From Saccharicrinis fermentans DSM 9555 = JCM 21142 (GTDB lineage: Bacteria; Bacteroidota; Bacteroidia; Bacteroidales; Marinilabiliaceae), in NCBI RefSeq assembly GCF_000517085.1, contig NZ_KI912107.1:8425-72424 (forward strand): DNA of 64,000 bases, in the 5' to 3' direction. Position 1 is the first letter of the stretch; every line of letters starts with the position of its first letter. Made by a program: the position numbers and the translations under genes. The notes beneath the pieces were generated by a model. It was not told the origin of the DNA. It made no database searches and saw only the letters and a program-made list of their open reading frames with translations. Positions 1 through 8,922 of the stretch are shown piece after piece.

Positions 1-754
1 GATCGTATAACTCTCCAGTGTTTGTATTATACACCTCTGCATATCCCATTAGGAAACTCTCGTATGTGCGTGCAATTTCGCTCGCTGTTGGCTTATGTTT
101 GTTAACGAATAAGCCATTCAGAACCTCGAGAACCATGGCATCAACTTTACTAGCGTTTTTTCTAGCGCGACCTTCAGGATCCTTTATTATTGTATAATTA
201 CCAAATCCTTTATAAGCCTTGTAAGCCTCTCTAAAGCGCTTTTCGTTGCTTGGCAAGTTGTGCGTTACATTATATTTTGCTTTTAGCGTATCGTTAAACG
301 AAAGTGCGTCAACCCACAATGTTTTCCCAATTCCCCTTGTGCTTCCTTTAGCAACAATACGTGCCTGCATTCTGTCTTTTTCAAGATCAATAAGGCCTAA
401 CATTACGCTAGCGTTAACAATGTACTGCTCCTGTTCGTGGGCATGTAGATAATTATCGCCCCGTTTAAAATTTTGAAAATATTCAACTGTTTGTGGCAAT
501 ACCTTATAATATCGCTCCAAAATATGATCGCATTTGCGCGGATCACCAATCGCCTCCTGTATCTCCCTGTCTAAGCTATCAAAGTCAATCAACAACTTAC
601 GCCCATTGCCTCCCTTTTGTAGACGTTTTATTCCGTACGGTAAATCTTTATAGCGGCGTATTTCAGCCTGTAGGCTATTGAGCTTTGTCCAAAATTTAGG
701 AACAAGCTCAATCCATTCAACTGCTACTTTATTATTTAACCAAAGATGAGGCAT
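1..754 (-). CDS. Mu-like prophage transposase, N-terminal part (runs off left edge)
   Basis: An uninterrupted reading frame starts at the ATG complementary to 752-754 and runs off the left edge, giving about 251 residues without a stop. It opens MPHLWLNNKVAVEWI and contains YGIKRLQKGGNGRKLLIDFD, a winged-helix-like DNA-binding segment of the kind found at the N terminus of MuA-type transposases in Bacteroidota. It is followed by the helical region that precedes the DDE catalytic core, which lies outside the window. The call rests on this style of N terminus together with the neighbours: a small Ner-like gene just upstream on the same strand, then a divergent S24 repressor, which is the early-region order of Mu-like phages. 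It would cut and join phage ends during lysogeny and replicative transposition. I cannot see the catalytic residues, so an intact function is not shown. Confidence 0.7.
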   Translation of the reverse strand, partial: MPHLWLNNKVAVEWIELVPKFWTKLNSLQAEIRRYKDLPYGIKRLQKGGNGRKLLIDFDSLDREIQEAIGDPRKCDHILERYYKVLPQTVEYFQNFKRGDNYLHAHEQEQYIVNASVMLGLIDLEKDRMQARIVAKGSTRGIGKTLWVDALSFNDTLKAKYNVTHNLPSNEKRFREAYKAYKGFGNYTIIKDPEGRARKNASKVDAMVLEVLNGLFVNKHKPTASEIARTYESFLMGYAEVYNTNTGELYD

Positions 755-770
755 AACTATTAATTGTAAA

Positions 771-986
771 TTACTTCTGAAATAATTCCATTTCAGCTTT
801 TAATTGTTCTTTCATTGATTCTCGTAGTTCAACTACTTTTCGTAATGCATTCATGACAATATTATACCGTTTAGCTGTAGGTCTCTTCAATATCATCCTC
901 ACATTGTCCCGCGACAGTCCTAGTAAATTTGCTATCTCAACATAATCACCAGGCTTCTTTTTTTTCAATACTTGTTTGTCAGTCAT
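771..986 (-). CDS. Ner-like small DNA-binding protein of the prophage early region
   Basis: A basic protein of 72 residues if started at the ATG complementary to 984-986 (MTDKQVLKKKK); an in-frame ATG at 1013 would add nine residues. The body PGDYVEIANLLGLSRDNVRMILKRP reads as a helix-turn-helix (residues about 12-35), followed by a helical tail rich in Glu and Lys. It sits 16 bp upstream of the transposase gene on the same strand and is divergent from the repressor gene, the place held by ner/cro in Mu-like phages, where it shuts off early transcription. I prefer the 986 start because the 1013 start would put the initiator within the candidate operator at 1002-1031. No specific family is recognised beyond the HTH pattern. 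Confidence 0.55.
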   Translation of the reverse strand: MTDKQVLKKKKPGDYVEIANLLGLSRDNVRMILKRPTAKRYNIVMNALRKVVELRESMKEQLKAEMELFQK

Positions 987-1001
987 TTTTTTTATTACAT
1001 T

Positions 1002-1031
1002 TGTTCGAGTCATGGGACAAAATAACGAACA
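1002..1031. promoter_or_regulatory. Candidate phage operator between Ner-like and repressor genes
   Basis: TGTTCG at 1002-1007 is mirrored by CGAACA at 1026-1031, with 18 bp between them. The pair lies in the short divergent gap between the early gene (start 986, minus) and the repressor gene (start 1059, plus), where a CI-type repressor or Ner would bind. This is inference from position and symmetry only. Confidence 0.4.
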
Positions 1032-1058
1032 TCTTCGCACTAAACCAAATTTACAACG

Positions 1059-1757
1059 ATGAATTTCGCATCAACAAAACACAGAATATTGCAATATATT
1101 GACCATAAGGATATTACAAAGCAGGATTTTTTCAAAAAAACAGGATTAAAAAGAGGATTTTTGGATGCCGACAAGCTAAATGCCAGCGTAACCGATATCT
1201 TTATTGCTAAAATAATCGCAGCCTTTCCTGAATTAAACATCGAGTGGCTCATCACAGGCTTAGGCGAAATGACAAAGTCAACAAGGCAATATGACACTGC
1301 TGATAATGACTTTAGCCTTGCTTATGAACCTAAAATGGAGTATCAAACTGTACCTCTGTATGACATAGAGGCATATGCGGGGTTGGTACCACTTTTTAAG
1401 AATGGGGTCGAGAAGCCATTAGAGCATATAAGTATTCCTGGTATTCCGAAATGCGACGGTGCTGTTCATGTTACTGGGGACAGTATGTATCCACTACTAA
1501 AAAGCGGAGACATAGTACTATACAAGAAGATTAATAACATTAAAGACAATATTTTTTTCGGGGAGATGTATTTAATTAGTGTAGATATGGATGGAGAGGA
1601 GTATGTCGCTGTTAAGTATATTAACAAAAGCGAACTTAAGGATCATATTAAACTAGTTAGCTATAATCAATACCACGCAGAACGCGACATTCCTCTCGAA
1701 AAAGTAAGAGCTCTAGCCTTTATTAAGGCAAGCATACGTATCAATAGCATGAACTAA
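1059..1757 (+). CDS. Prophage repressor, HTH plus S24 (LexA/CI-like) peptidase
   Basis: A 232-residue protein. Residues 1-70 form a CI-like DNA-binding region, ending in LNIEWLITGLGEM, a phrase typical of helix-turn-helix phage repressors in Bacteroidota. Residues 97-230 form an S24 peptidase fold. The likely self-cleavage site is Ala107-Gly108 in EAYAGLV, the nucleophile is Ser142 in TGDSMYP, and the general base is Lys186 in YVAVKYI. It should keep the prophage silent and be inactivated by RecA-stimulated self-cleavage after DNA damage. It is transcribed away from the Ner-like and transposase genes, so it is the outermost gene at this prophage end. All catalytic residues are present, so it is probably functional. 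Confidence 0.85.
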   Translation: MNFASTKHRILQYIDHKDITKQDFFKKTGLKRGFLDADKLNASVTDIFIAKIIAAFPELNIEWLITGLGEMTKSTRQYDTADNDFSLAYEPKMEYQTVPLYDIEAYAGLVPLFKNGVEKPLEHISIPGIPKCDGAVHVTGDSMYPLLKSGDIVLYKKINNIKDNIFFGEMYLISVDMDGEEYVAVKYINKSELKDHIKLVSYNQYHAERDIPLEKVRALAFIKASIRINSMN

Positions 1758-2053
1758 TGTTACCAAATCAAACAACTACACACATGTTTTTCAAACTATA
1801 ATCATAGTAGAAATATCTTATATACCTATAAATTAAATACTTAACTCTTGCGAATATTTTCGCTTCGTTGTCATTATTCGCATCGAGTTATGCATTTTAG
1901 GCTTTATTGTATAGTTTCATATACGTATTTAATGCCTCAATGCACTAAGATTTTAGCACAATTGTCCATCCAACTGTCCATCCAACTGTCCATCCAAACA
2001 AAAAACCACCATTTTTGGACCTTCATTTTGAGGCAAAATATTGGCACAAAAAA
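1758..2053. other. Probable end of the Mu-like prophage, no gene
   Basis: AT-rich sequence outside the repressor gene without a credible reading frame. It holds an inverted pair TGCGAAT (1849-1855) and ATTCGCA (1876-1882) and the triple 12-bp repeat at 1961-1996. In Mu-like phages the transposase-binding sites lie outside the repressor or early region, so the prophage boundary is probably within this stretch or shortly after it. I could not fix the exact terminal dinucleotides or a target-site duplication because the other end is outside the window. Confidence 0.4.
1961..1996. repeat. Three tandem 12-bp repeats at the prophage edge
   Basis: attgtccatcca is followed by two perfect copies of actgtccatcca with no spacer. 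Position outside the repressor gene suits binding sites for the transposase at the phage end. The unit length and count are too small for a CRISPR array. Confidence 0.6.
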
Positions 2054-2077
2054 AGGAGGTGTATACAACAACCTCCT
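2048..2077 (-). terminator. Rho-independent terminator, minus strand
   Basis: AGGAGGT (2054-2060) and ACCTCCT (2071-2077) form a 7-bp stem with a 10-nt loop. Read on the minus strand the stem is followed by a run of T residues (2048-2053). No intact minus-strand gene ends here, so it may belong to a gene interrupted by the prophage or recombinase debris. Confidence 0.55.
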
Positions 2078-2257
2078 AAGTGTTTTAATCCTATTATAAG
2101 CCCTGTAATTAAAGAAAACTAGTCTTTTAAAAGCCCTTATTAAATGTAGTGATATCTAATTTAAAGAAATGGTTTAAAAAATTAAAGTCTGTTTAAAGTA
2201 AAATTAAAGTTTAGGGTCATTCCGTTTTTTCTAAAAAACATCTAAGTAATTGATTCA

Positions 2258-2929
2258 TTGCAAAGTGCATTTTTCACAAAGGTACTTTTCGTTTTTATAC
2301 CCATACAAGAGGATAATACAAGTCTTAGTTCTCAAAAAAAATATTGTGAAAATTTTGCAGGAAAAAGAGGGCTTAATATTGTTGGTTATTTTGGTGGAAC
2401 GTACGAATCTGCTAAAACCGATGACCGAAAAGAATTTAACCGTATGCTCACCTTTTTAAAACGCTCAAAAAGCATCAATTACGTTATAGTATATTCTTAT
2501 GAACGCTTCTCTCGTTCTGGCATCAATGGAGCTTCCATTGCCAATGATTTGCTTAAAAAGCATGGTATTATAACATTAACTGTCACACAGGAACTTGACC
2601 CAACAACTCCTTTAGGTGTATTTCAGCAAAATATAATGTTTCTTTTCGGTCAGATGGATAATGAGTTGAGACGAGATAAAGTGGTAACTGGAATGAAAGA
2701 ACTGTTAATGAAAGGTCATTGGGTTTGGGCTGCTCCAAGAGGTTATACTGACCTTAATAAAGGAAAAGCAACTGAGCGTAATTTAGTAGGGAATGATGAA
2801 GGTAAAATATTAAAGAAGGCTTTTGAATGGAAAGCATATAAACAAACTCCTAACGCAGAAATATCACGTAAATTAAAAACATTGGGCGTTGATATTTCTG
2901 AAAAAAGATTACACAACCTATTTGCATGA
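2258..2929 (+). pseudogene. Serine recombinase remnant with lost catalytic serine and truncated C terminus
   Basis: The translation aligns by eye with the resolvase domain of serine site-specific recombinases: TSLSSQKKYCENFA, then YSYERFSRSG with the conserved arginines, then a second domain with GHWVWAAPRGYT that introduces the recombinase (DNA-binding) region. Where the family has a YxRVSTxEQ motif carrying the catalytic serine, this frame reads VFIPIQED, so Pro stands in place of Ser and Phe in place of Arg. No ATG precedes the conserved region (the frame opens only with TTG), and the protein stops at RLHNLFA, just where the family continues with a fuller recombinase domain. I therefore read it as a dead relic of an integrative element beside the tRNA-Arg gene. 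A frame disruption just upstream could also have removed the original N terminus. Confidence 0.75.
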
Positions 2930-2983
2930 CAACTATAAACAACATTTACACCCAACTTTTGGCACTGACCCCACAGTAGGGCA

Positions 2984-3020
2984 TAAAAAAAGGGATTTTA
3001 TCAAAACTGACAAAATCCCC
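2984..3020 (-). terminator. Terminator downstream of tRNA-Arg
   Basis: On the minus strand a stem of GGGATTTT pairing with AAAATCCC is followed by seven T residues. It begins about eight bases after the 3' end of the tRNA and matches a standard rho-independent stop. Confidence 0.8.
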
Positions 3021-3027
3021 GCTTTTG

Positions 3028-3101
3028 TGATCCTGGCAGGATTCGAACCTGCGACCCACAGCTTAGAAGGCTGTTGCTCTATCCAACTGAGCTACAAGAC
3101 C
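3028..3101 (-). tRNA. tRNA-Arg (anticodon UCU)
   Basis: 74-nt cloverleaf on the minus strand. The acceptor stem pairs GGTCTTG with CAGGATC (two G-T pairs), the D arm reads AGCTCAGTTGGATAGAGC, the anticodon loop is CTTCTAA giving UCU, and the T arm has GGTTCGAATCC. CCA is not encoded; the discriminator base is A. Such tRNA genes are common integration targets, in keeping with the recombinase relic next to it. Confidence 0.95.
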
Positions 3102-3273
3102 ATCATGTATGCCCTTTTTTCTAAGGCGATGCAAAGATAGAAAAATATTGTTTCATACAAGAAAAATGTATAAAAAAAATAATGATATTTTTAGTTTGTG
3201 GTTTTAATACATTTTTGATGCAACGATTCTCTTAAGTGTGAGTCTATTTTTAATCCAAGAGTTGCATTAGAAA

Positions 3274-3313
3274 ATCTATATTGTTGTTATCGGTTTTTCC
3301 GTTGTATTTTCTG
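3274..3313. repeat. 40-bp exact direct repeat, copy 1
   Basis: These 40 bp recur without mismatch at 37599-37638 in the same orientation. Read on the minus strand both copies are open in the frame RKYNGKTDNNNID. Flanks differ. The rest of the 3102-3390 gap holds no gene. Confidence 0.85.
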
Positions 3314-3390
3314 GTACAAGCTATTTTCGCCAATTAGTTATATTTGATAATATGCTTTATATGTTGTGCTTTAACGAAAGATTGCAGGAA

Positions 3391-5139
3391 TTACTTCGGA
3401 GAAATTGTTACACCTTTAAGCATCACTGCTTTCCATTCCTTATGCTTTGGTTTAAGATGTATGCTGTAATTACCAGTTTTGTCAAGTTCTATTTCACCTA
3501 CATTAAATGTTTTAAACCCTTCAGTTGTGGCTATTTTGAATTCTATTTTTTGATCACCTATCATTAGTTCTAGTGCGCTTTCTTCTTCGGAGGCTATGTG
3601 CATAGAAATGGTATAGGTGCCAGCTTTATCAACACTAAAATCCCAATCTACCGTTGCCTTTTCATTTGACCATTGCTCAATGCAATCCGTTTCTTTATTG
3701 TAGATTACATGAGAGCCAATGACATTATTAATGATTGATTTTTGAGCAGGTAATAAAATGTTTCCTTCATCATCTGGTTTGATATTGTCGGCATCACTGA
3801 CAATTGGTTTTCCTTTCAATTTTAATACAATAACTGAGCTAATTGAATCCGGAGCTTCGCCTGCCAGGGATATTGTTGTGCCTTGCTCATCAGTTTTAGT
3901 TTTAAGTTTATTAGCCTTATCCACAAGCAAATAACAAGATTGAACTTTATTGGTAACTGGCAGAAACAGGTTGCCACTTTTCGGCCAATCAAACACGTTA
4001 AGATAAAGTGTGGTATTTTCACCTTTTGTTCGTGTTGTTATACGCCCCCAGGCAGGCGTGCGACAAGGACTAGCGCTGGTACCATAAATCGATTCACTGT
4101 TTTTTTTCATCCATTCTCCCATATTTTTTAAACGCTCAACGCTTGGTTCGGGGATTAAACCTTCGGCTGTTGGTCCTACATTAAGAAGAAAGTTTCCACC
4201 TTTACTAGCAATGTCAACAAGATTTTGTATTAATGTTTCTGTAGACTTCCAGTTGTGATCGTAGCTTTTATATCCCCAGGTGTTGTTCATCGTCATGCAC
4301 GATTCCCAATCGCCAGACAGACCAGTGCCTGGAATAAATTGTTCTGGCGTACTGATATCTCCTTTATAGTCCCCACCCAATCTGTTGTTATGAATGATTC
4401 CAGGAGCAAGTTTTAATAGAGGTAAGAATTGTTCCGCGCGCTCTTTATTCATTCCTCGTGGCGTATCCCACCATAATATTGCAGGTTGGTATTGTGTTAA
4501 AATTTCTTTTACCTGAGGCACTGCAATATTTTTTATATAATCATCCATATCATGCTCCTGAGCAGGATCCCACTTGCCTTTTTTATCCTTGCCTCTGGCT
4601 GAACCACCCTGATTCCAGTCCTGAGCTTGAGAATAATAAAGACCTAACTTAATGCCATGTTTTTTACATGCCTCTGCCAAGGGTGCAATAAGGTCTTTCC
4701 CGTAAGGGGAAGCATCTACAATATCCCATTTCGAAACTTTGGAATCGAACAACGCAAAACCATCATGATGTTTCGAAGTAATCACAATATATTTCATACC
4801 GGCTTCCTTAGCTAATTTTACCCATGCTTCAGGATCATATTTAATGGGGTTAAATTTCTTAGCAAAGCGTTGATATTCTGCCATGGGAATGCTTCCATCG
4901 GACATAATCCATTCGCCATATTTGCCTACCTTTTCACCTTTGTATATTCCTGCAGGAACCGCATAAACGCCCCAGTGTATAAACATCCCAAATTTTGCCG
5001 CACGAAACCATTCCATGCGCGTATCACGTTCAGCTTCGGTTTCATTGGCATAAGGATCTAATGAAGAAGCGTCTGTTTGAGCCTGCACAGCACTCATCGT
5101 TATTATAAGAAACAGACAATTTAATAGTATTGATTTCAT
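3391..5139 (-). CDS. Alpha-L-fucosidase, GH29, secreted
   Basis: A 582-residue protein from the start MKSILLNCLFL, which gives a clean signal peptide ending at VQA; an in-frame ATG at 5163 would add eight residues. The GH29 barrel (about residues 40-370) shows FGMFIHWGVYAVPAG, ITSKHHDGFALFDS, GLYYSQAQDWN and the nucleophile Asp225 in ILWWDTP. A C-terminal beta-sandwich of about 130 residues (DWDFSVDKAGTYTISMHIA) resembles a carbohydrate-binding or galactose-binding-like module. It releases terminal L-fucose from glycans, most likely in the periplasm. It follows the beta-helix/CBM6 protein with a gap of about 80 bp and shares its orientation and the HTCS upstream, so the three probably form one glycan-utilisation locus. 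Whether the substrate is fucoidan, mucin or plant glycan is not visible. Confidence 0.92.
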   Translation of the reverse strand: MKSILLNCLFLIITMSAVQAQTDASSLDPYANETEAERDTRMEWFRAAKFGMFIHWGVYAVPAGIYKGEKVGKYGEWIMSDGSIPMAEYQRFAKKFNPIKYDPEAWVKLAKEAGMKYIVITSKHHDGFALFDSKVSKWDIVDASPYGKDLIAPLAEACKKHGIKLGLYYSQAQDWNQGGSARGKDKKGKWDPAQEHDMDDYIKNIAVPQVKEILTQYQPAILWWDTPRGMNKERAEQFLPLLKLAPGIIHNNRLGGDYKGDISTPEQFIPGTGLSGDWESCMTMNNTWGYKSYDHNWKSTETLIQNLVDIASKGGNFLLNVGPTAEGLIPEPSVERLKNMGEWMKKNSESIYGTSASPCRTPAWGRITTRTKGENTTLYLNVFDWPKSGNLFLPVTNKVQSCYLLVDKANKLKTKTDEQGTTISLAGEAPDSISSVIVLKLKGKPIVSDADNIKPDDEGNILLPAQKSIINNVIGSHVIYNKETDCIEQWSNEKATVDWDFSVDKAGTYTISMHIASEEESALELMIGDQKIEFKIATTEGFKTFNVGEIELDKTGNYSIHLKPKHKEWKAVMLKGVTISPK

Positions 5140-5218
5140 ATTGATTATTTTTGTGTACCCCATTTTTTAACTCTGATTTTCCCTTTGTTTTTCCTTAGTA
5201 AAGTGAATCGCTTCAGTT

Positions 5219-8200
5219 TTATTGTTTGATCACCTTATAACTTTGAATAGAACCTTTAGTATCCACAATTCTAATAATATAAATACCTTGATTAATCTTA
5301 TGCAAATCCAACGTTATTTGGTCATTGGTACTTTTGGTTTGTAGCATTAAAATACCTGTGGAATTATAAATCTCAATTACTGCATCCATACAATGAGTGA
5401 TAAGCAGTTTGTCTTTGACTGGATTGGGATACAATGAATGCCTACTATTGGCATCTTGTAATTCCGAGGTGTTAGTCGAGATTTTTTCGACAGAAAACTG
5501 AAGCCAATTGATATTTCCAACATATTTTTCGGAACTATTAAAGACAAGAAACACATCATAAAAACCAATTGAGTTATTCAATGAGGCTGTCACTGTTTCC
5601 CAGCTTTGCCAATTTCCGGTATTAGGCATTTCCATACTTCCTATTAATTCACCAGTTTCGGAATCTAAGCGAACCTCAACAGTTCCGCCTGAATATTCAC
5701 TTGCCAAACGTGCATTAATACTATGTACCTCACTAAGATTGATATTACTAAACATCAGCCAGTTTCCATCTTTAACAGAACCCACATTTTCTCCACCATC
5801 TGTATCGCTACAGTTTTCAGTACTAGTTCCATTTGCTTCATCATAATCCTCGGCTTCTATCCTCGCAAACGGATCTTTTCCTTTCGTGATAATTATTTGA
5901 GAGACATCATAATATTGTGAAGAGCTCTCTGAATTAGACTTTATAATAACTTCTAATATTGTGCCCTTTAGTGCCTGAGAAGAAATCATCATTTGATTAA
6001 TATCACCAATCGTCTCGGAGAGAAGAATTGGCTGTTCATCATCTAGTTTATAATAAATACTCAAGTAATCAGACTCACCCAAATCACCTATTCCATCAAC
6101 AATAACATGAATGTTAACATCAGATTCACAAGATATATCCATCAAACCGGAAGACCATTCTATGGTATTATTTCGTACTGTAAAGCCATCATTATTATAG
6201 GGCAAATTGCACTCAGTTACGATATCGGTAGCTTTCAATTCAATCCAATTTATATTCCAGTCATCGCTTTTCGATGATATACGTAAAGTTTGTATCCCTG
6301 CTTTTAGGTATACGGTTGAATCTGTATTAATTGTTGTCCAGGATTGGTTTCCGCCGGTATTGTTAAAAACAACCTGATCAATAGACTTTGTATTGATGCT
6401 AACATCAAAATTTATAGCATTTTCACTGGCAACACGGTAACTAAAACGATATAAGGCTGAAAAAGGCACTTTAATTTCATATTCCATCCAGTCGCCTGTA
6501 GTTATAGATGTTACTATAGAATCTCCATTAAGGTCTGTAGTTTTTTCGAGCAAAACCCCGCTCATCGCATCATATTTATCTGCTTCAATAAACAATGAAT
6601 CCTGAACATTGACACTAAAAGTATCGATAGTCTCTACACCACATGCATTAAGAAAAGTAGCGATGTAATTACCACCCTGACATTTTTGTATATCGCTTAA
6701 GCTTACAACTTCTTCGTTAGAAGAAAAACCATTCGGTCCAGACCAACTCCAGCTACCTCCCACGGTACTTAATGGGACTAAAGAGACCGAAAACCCAGGA
6801 AATACAGTTACCTCTGATTGTTCCTCCTTGCTGAATTCAACACCCTGTAAATCGAATGTAGTTATTTGCGAAGTAATTTGACTTTTATAGCATTCGGGTG
6901 TTAGTGCAAGCCAGTTAAGGTTCCATCCTGCAGAATTTGCTAGAATATGAATGGTATCCACTCCTTCGCTAAGATAAATAGGTGATGAAGAACGAATAGT
7001 TTCCCATATTTCATCTCCATCTGTAGCATCAAAAGTATTGGCTTCTATGATTTCTCCATTCATTTCAACTGAAAAATTGCCATTGCTAACTCCTGAAATT
7101 CGGTAATCAAAATAATATGTTCCCGTTGAAGGAATTGTAATTTCATATTCCATCCAATCATCAGCATCGATATTTGATACTTTACTGCCTTCACCTTCAT
7201 CGCTTGTAGTAGTTGTTTCTACACCCAACATATTGGTATAATCTTCAGCTTCGATAGTTAAGGCAGCATCAAATGTGCAGTTGTTTTGTGTAATATTATT
7301 ATTTGTCCCATTATCAACTACAACGCCACAGCTGACTATTGTATTTGCATTTGCCGTCGATTTAAGAACAATAGGGTATTCTGTTTCGTTGGTGATGTTA
7401 CAATTATCACCTATCACAACAATTGATCTAAGGTTAGGATCAAGCGGTCCTGGAGTACGATGAAAAACAATGGTGTGACCACTCCCGTCAATCTCGGTAA
7501 TATCATGAGGTCCTGTAGCATTGGGAGATGGAATAATTGTCAACTCGATATTTGTATTTTTTCTACTTAAAGGAAAATCAAGCAAATTATCGTAGGAGAA
7601 ATTACCCGATGAGTTTATAATTTCACCATTATTTGTTACATTATAATTCGTTATGCCACAGTCAATAGATTTACAGTTGGTTACTGTTGCGGACGAAGCT
7701 AAATAGAGCCTTACTCCCCCCCCTCATCATTTTAGCTGTACAATTTTCCAAAGTAACACTACCCGTTGATCCATACGATCTAAAACCGTCTTCAGAAAGG
7801 GAGAACACTTCATCGGTAGGGATTGCTCTATTGTCTTCATAGGGCATTACATAACCAGACTGATAAGGTAAATCGTACGTTTCCGTTTCTTCGTATAATT
7901 CAGCATAAGCACGTGTTCTACCTTCTACTAAAGTATTTTTTATCACTGTTTGGTCAGCGTCTCCCTGCATATATATTCCATGACCAAAAGCTCTTTGCTG
8001 AACTTCAGTGCTGTCAATAGTATTGCCAACACCAGTTATGTTTATGCCACAGCGTTTATCCAAATAGAAAACATGATCTGAACCAATACCATACATACTA
8101 CCGTACCCGTATGGATAGGAGCCTCTTACGGTTAGTTTAATTCCAACTAACAAGTTTCCATTTCCGGTAATAGTAATGTCGGGTGCACCTTTAAGTCCCT

Positions 8201-8591
8201 TACACACAGTGGAAGTTTCACGATCCTTGTTGTATGCACTAAAATCCGTTACCTCTGTCATTCCATTACTGTAGACATCTTCAAGTTCCATCCCTCTTAA
8301 GGTATTATTATCTCCTGAGATGATGATATAGCGATCACTTACACTACCAACGGTGCATGTTATATGAACCCCTGTGAGATCAATGCTGTTGTTAGAACCA
8401 GAGCAGATAATGTTCCTTTCGTCGCTGTCCAGATCACTCATAGAATAGGTACCTGGTGTCATTACAATAGTTTGATTGTTTTGTTCAACTGCCTCACGAA
8501 GTTCTGCCAAAGAGTTAACTATGGTTTGCGCATTTGCAGAATAAAATGATAACATCATAATGGTGATCATCATTAGTCGATTTTTTTTCAT
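5219..8591 (-). pseudogene. Secreted beta-helix protein with three CBM6-like modules and T9SS tail, split by a +1 frameshift
   Basis: Two adjacent reading frames (7671-8591 and 5219-7585 in longest-ATG terms) are parts of one gene. The first has a signal peptide (MKKNRLMMITIMMLSFYSANAQ) and a right-handed parallel beta-helix rich in D/N-G-N turns; it goes out of frame at a run of eight G (7716-7723) and ends in SFVRNSNQL. If one G is dropped, the frame reads on from MMRGG into VRLYLASSATVTNCKS and joins the second part without a stop, about 1,123 residues in all. The second part has three CBM6-type modules, each opening IEAEDY or IEADKY, two with DWMEYEI, and each closing with NWL/NWI; it ends with a type IX sorting domain (SLYPNPVKDKLLI...). 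It was probably surface-anchored and active on or binding polysaccharide. Catalytic residues cannot be named. The break may be a sequencing error, a real mutation or a phase-variable tract. Confidence 0.8.
7716..7723 (-). repeat. G8 homopolymer at the frameshift
   Basis: Eight C on the plus strand (G8 in the coding sense) lie exactly where the beta-helix frame passes to the CBM6 frame. A tract of seven would restore one continuous protein. Confidence 0.9.
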
Positions 8592-8922
8592 TTGGAATTT
8601 GTTCTATTTTATACAAAAAGGCACTTTGAATATTTTAGTACTATAATTGATATAAAATTAGGCTCAATAGACTTTTAAAAATGTAGAACTGGATTATTTT
8701 ACTATCAAAATGGATTAAAAAGGATGCATCTTATCATCAAAAAAAAGACAATACTTCAATGATATGAAACGAACACGAATTTTAGCATTTTAAAATACAC
8801 ACAGAAGAATGATTAAAATTTCCATATGACCATGGAAGATGATTTACACAGAGAGATATGATTATTCTGGCAAGTTCCATATGGCAAATGAGAGACAAAT
8901 TATAAACTTGTAAAACTCATAT
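8592..8922. promoter_or_regulatory. Gap upstream of the beta-helix gene
   Basis: 331 bp between the HTCS stop and the beta-helix start (both minus). It must hold the promoter of the glycan genes and the HTCS target site, but I could not pick a convincing box. The left part is plain AT-rich sequence; the right part holds repeat copy A (8821-8907). Confidence 0.4.
8821..8907 (-). repeat. Dispersed intergenic repeat, copy A
   Basis: Read on the minus strand it runs GTTTATAATTTGTCTCTCA, then CATATGGAACTTGCC and ATAATCAT. The first block is nearly identical to copy B at 14649 and the second recurs in all four copies (A, B, C, D). It lies upstream of the beta-helix gene in a gene-free gap. Confidence 0.75.

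Noticed and set aside
1961..1996. CRISPR-like repeat
   Set aside because: Units are 12 bp, head to tail with no spacers, and no cas genes are near.
1848..2099. Open frame with QLSIQLSIQLSIQ repeats
   Set aside because: It is only the reading of the 12-bp DNA repeats at the prophage edge and the terminator beyond; no start context or family.
2960..2980. TTTGGCACTGACCCCACAG as an insertion-sequence end
   Set aside because: It looks like ends of some IS families, but no second end, transposase or target duplication could be found.
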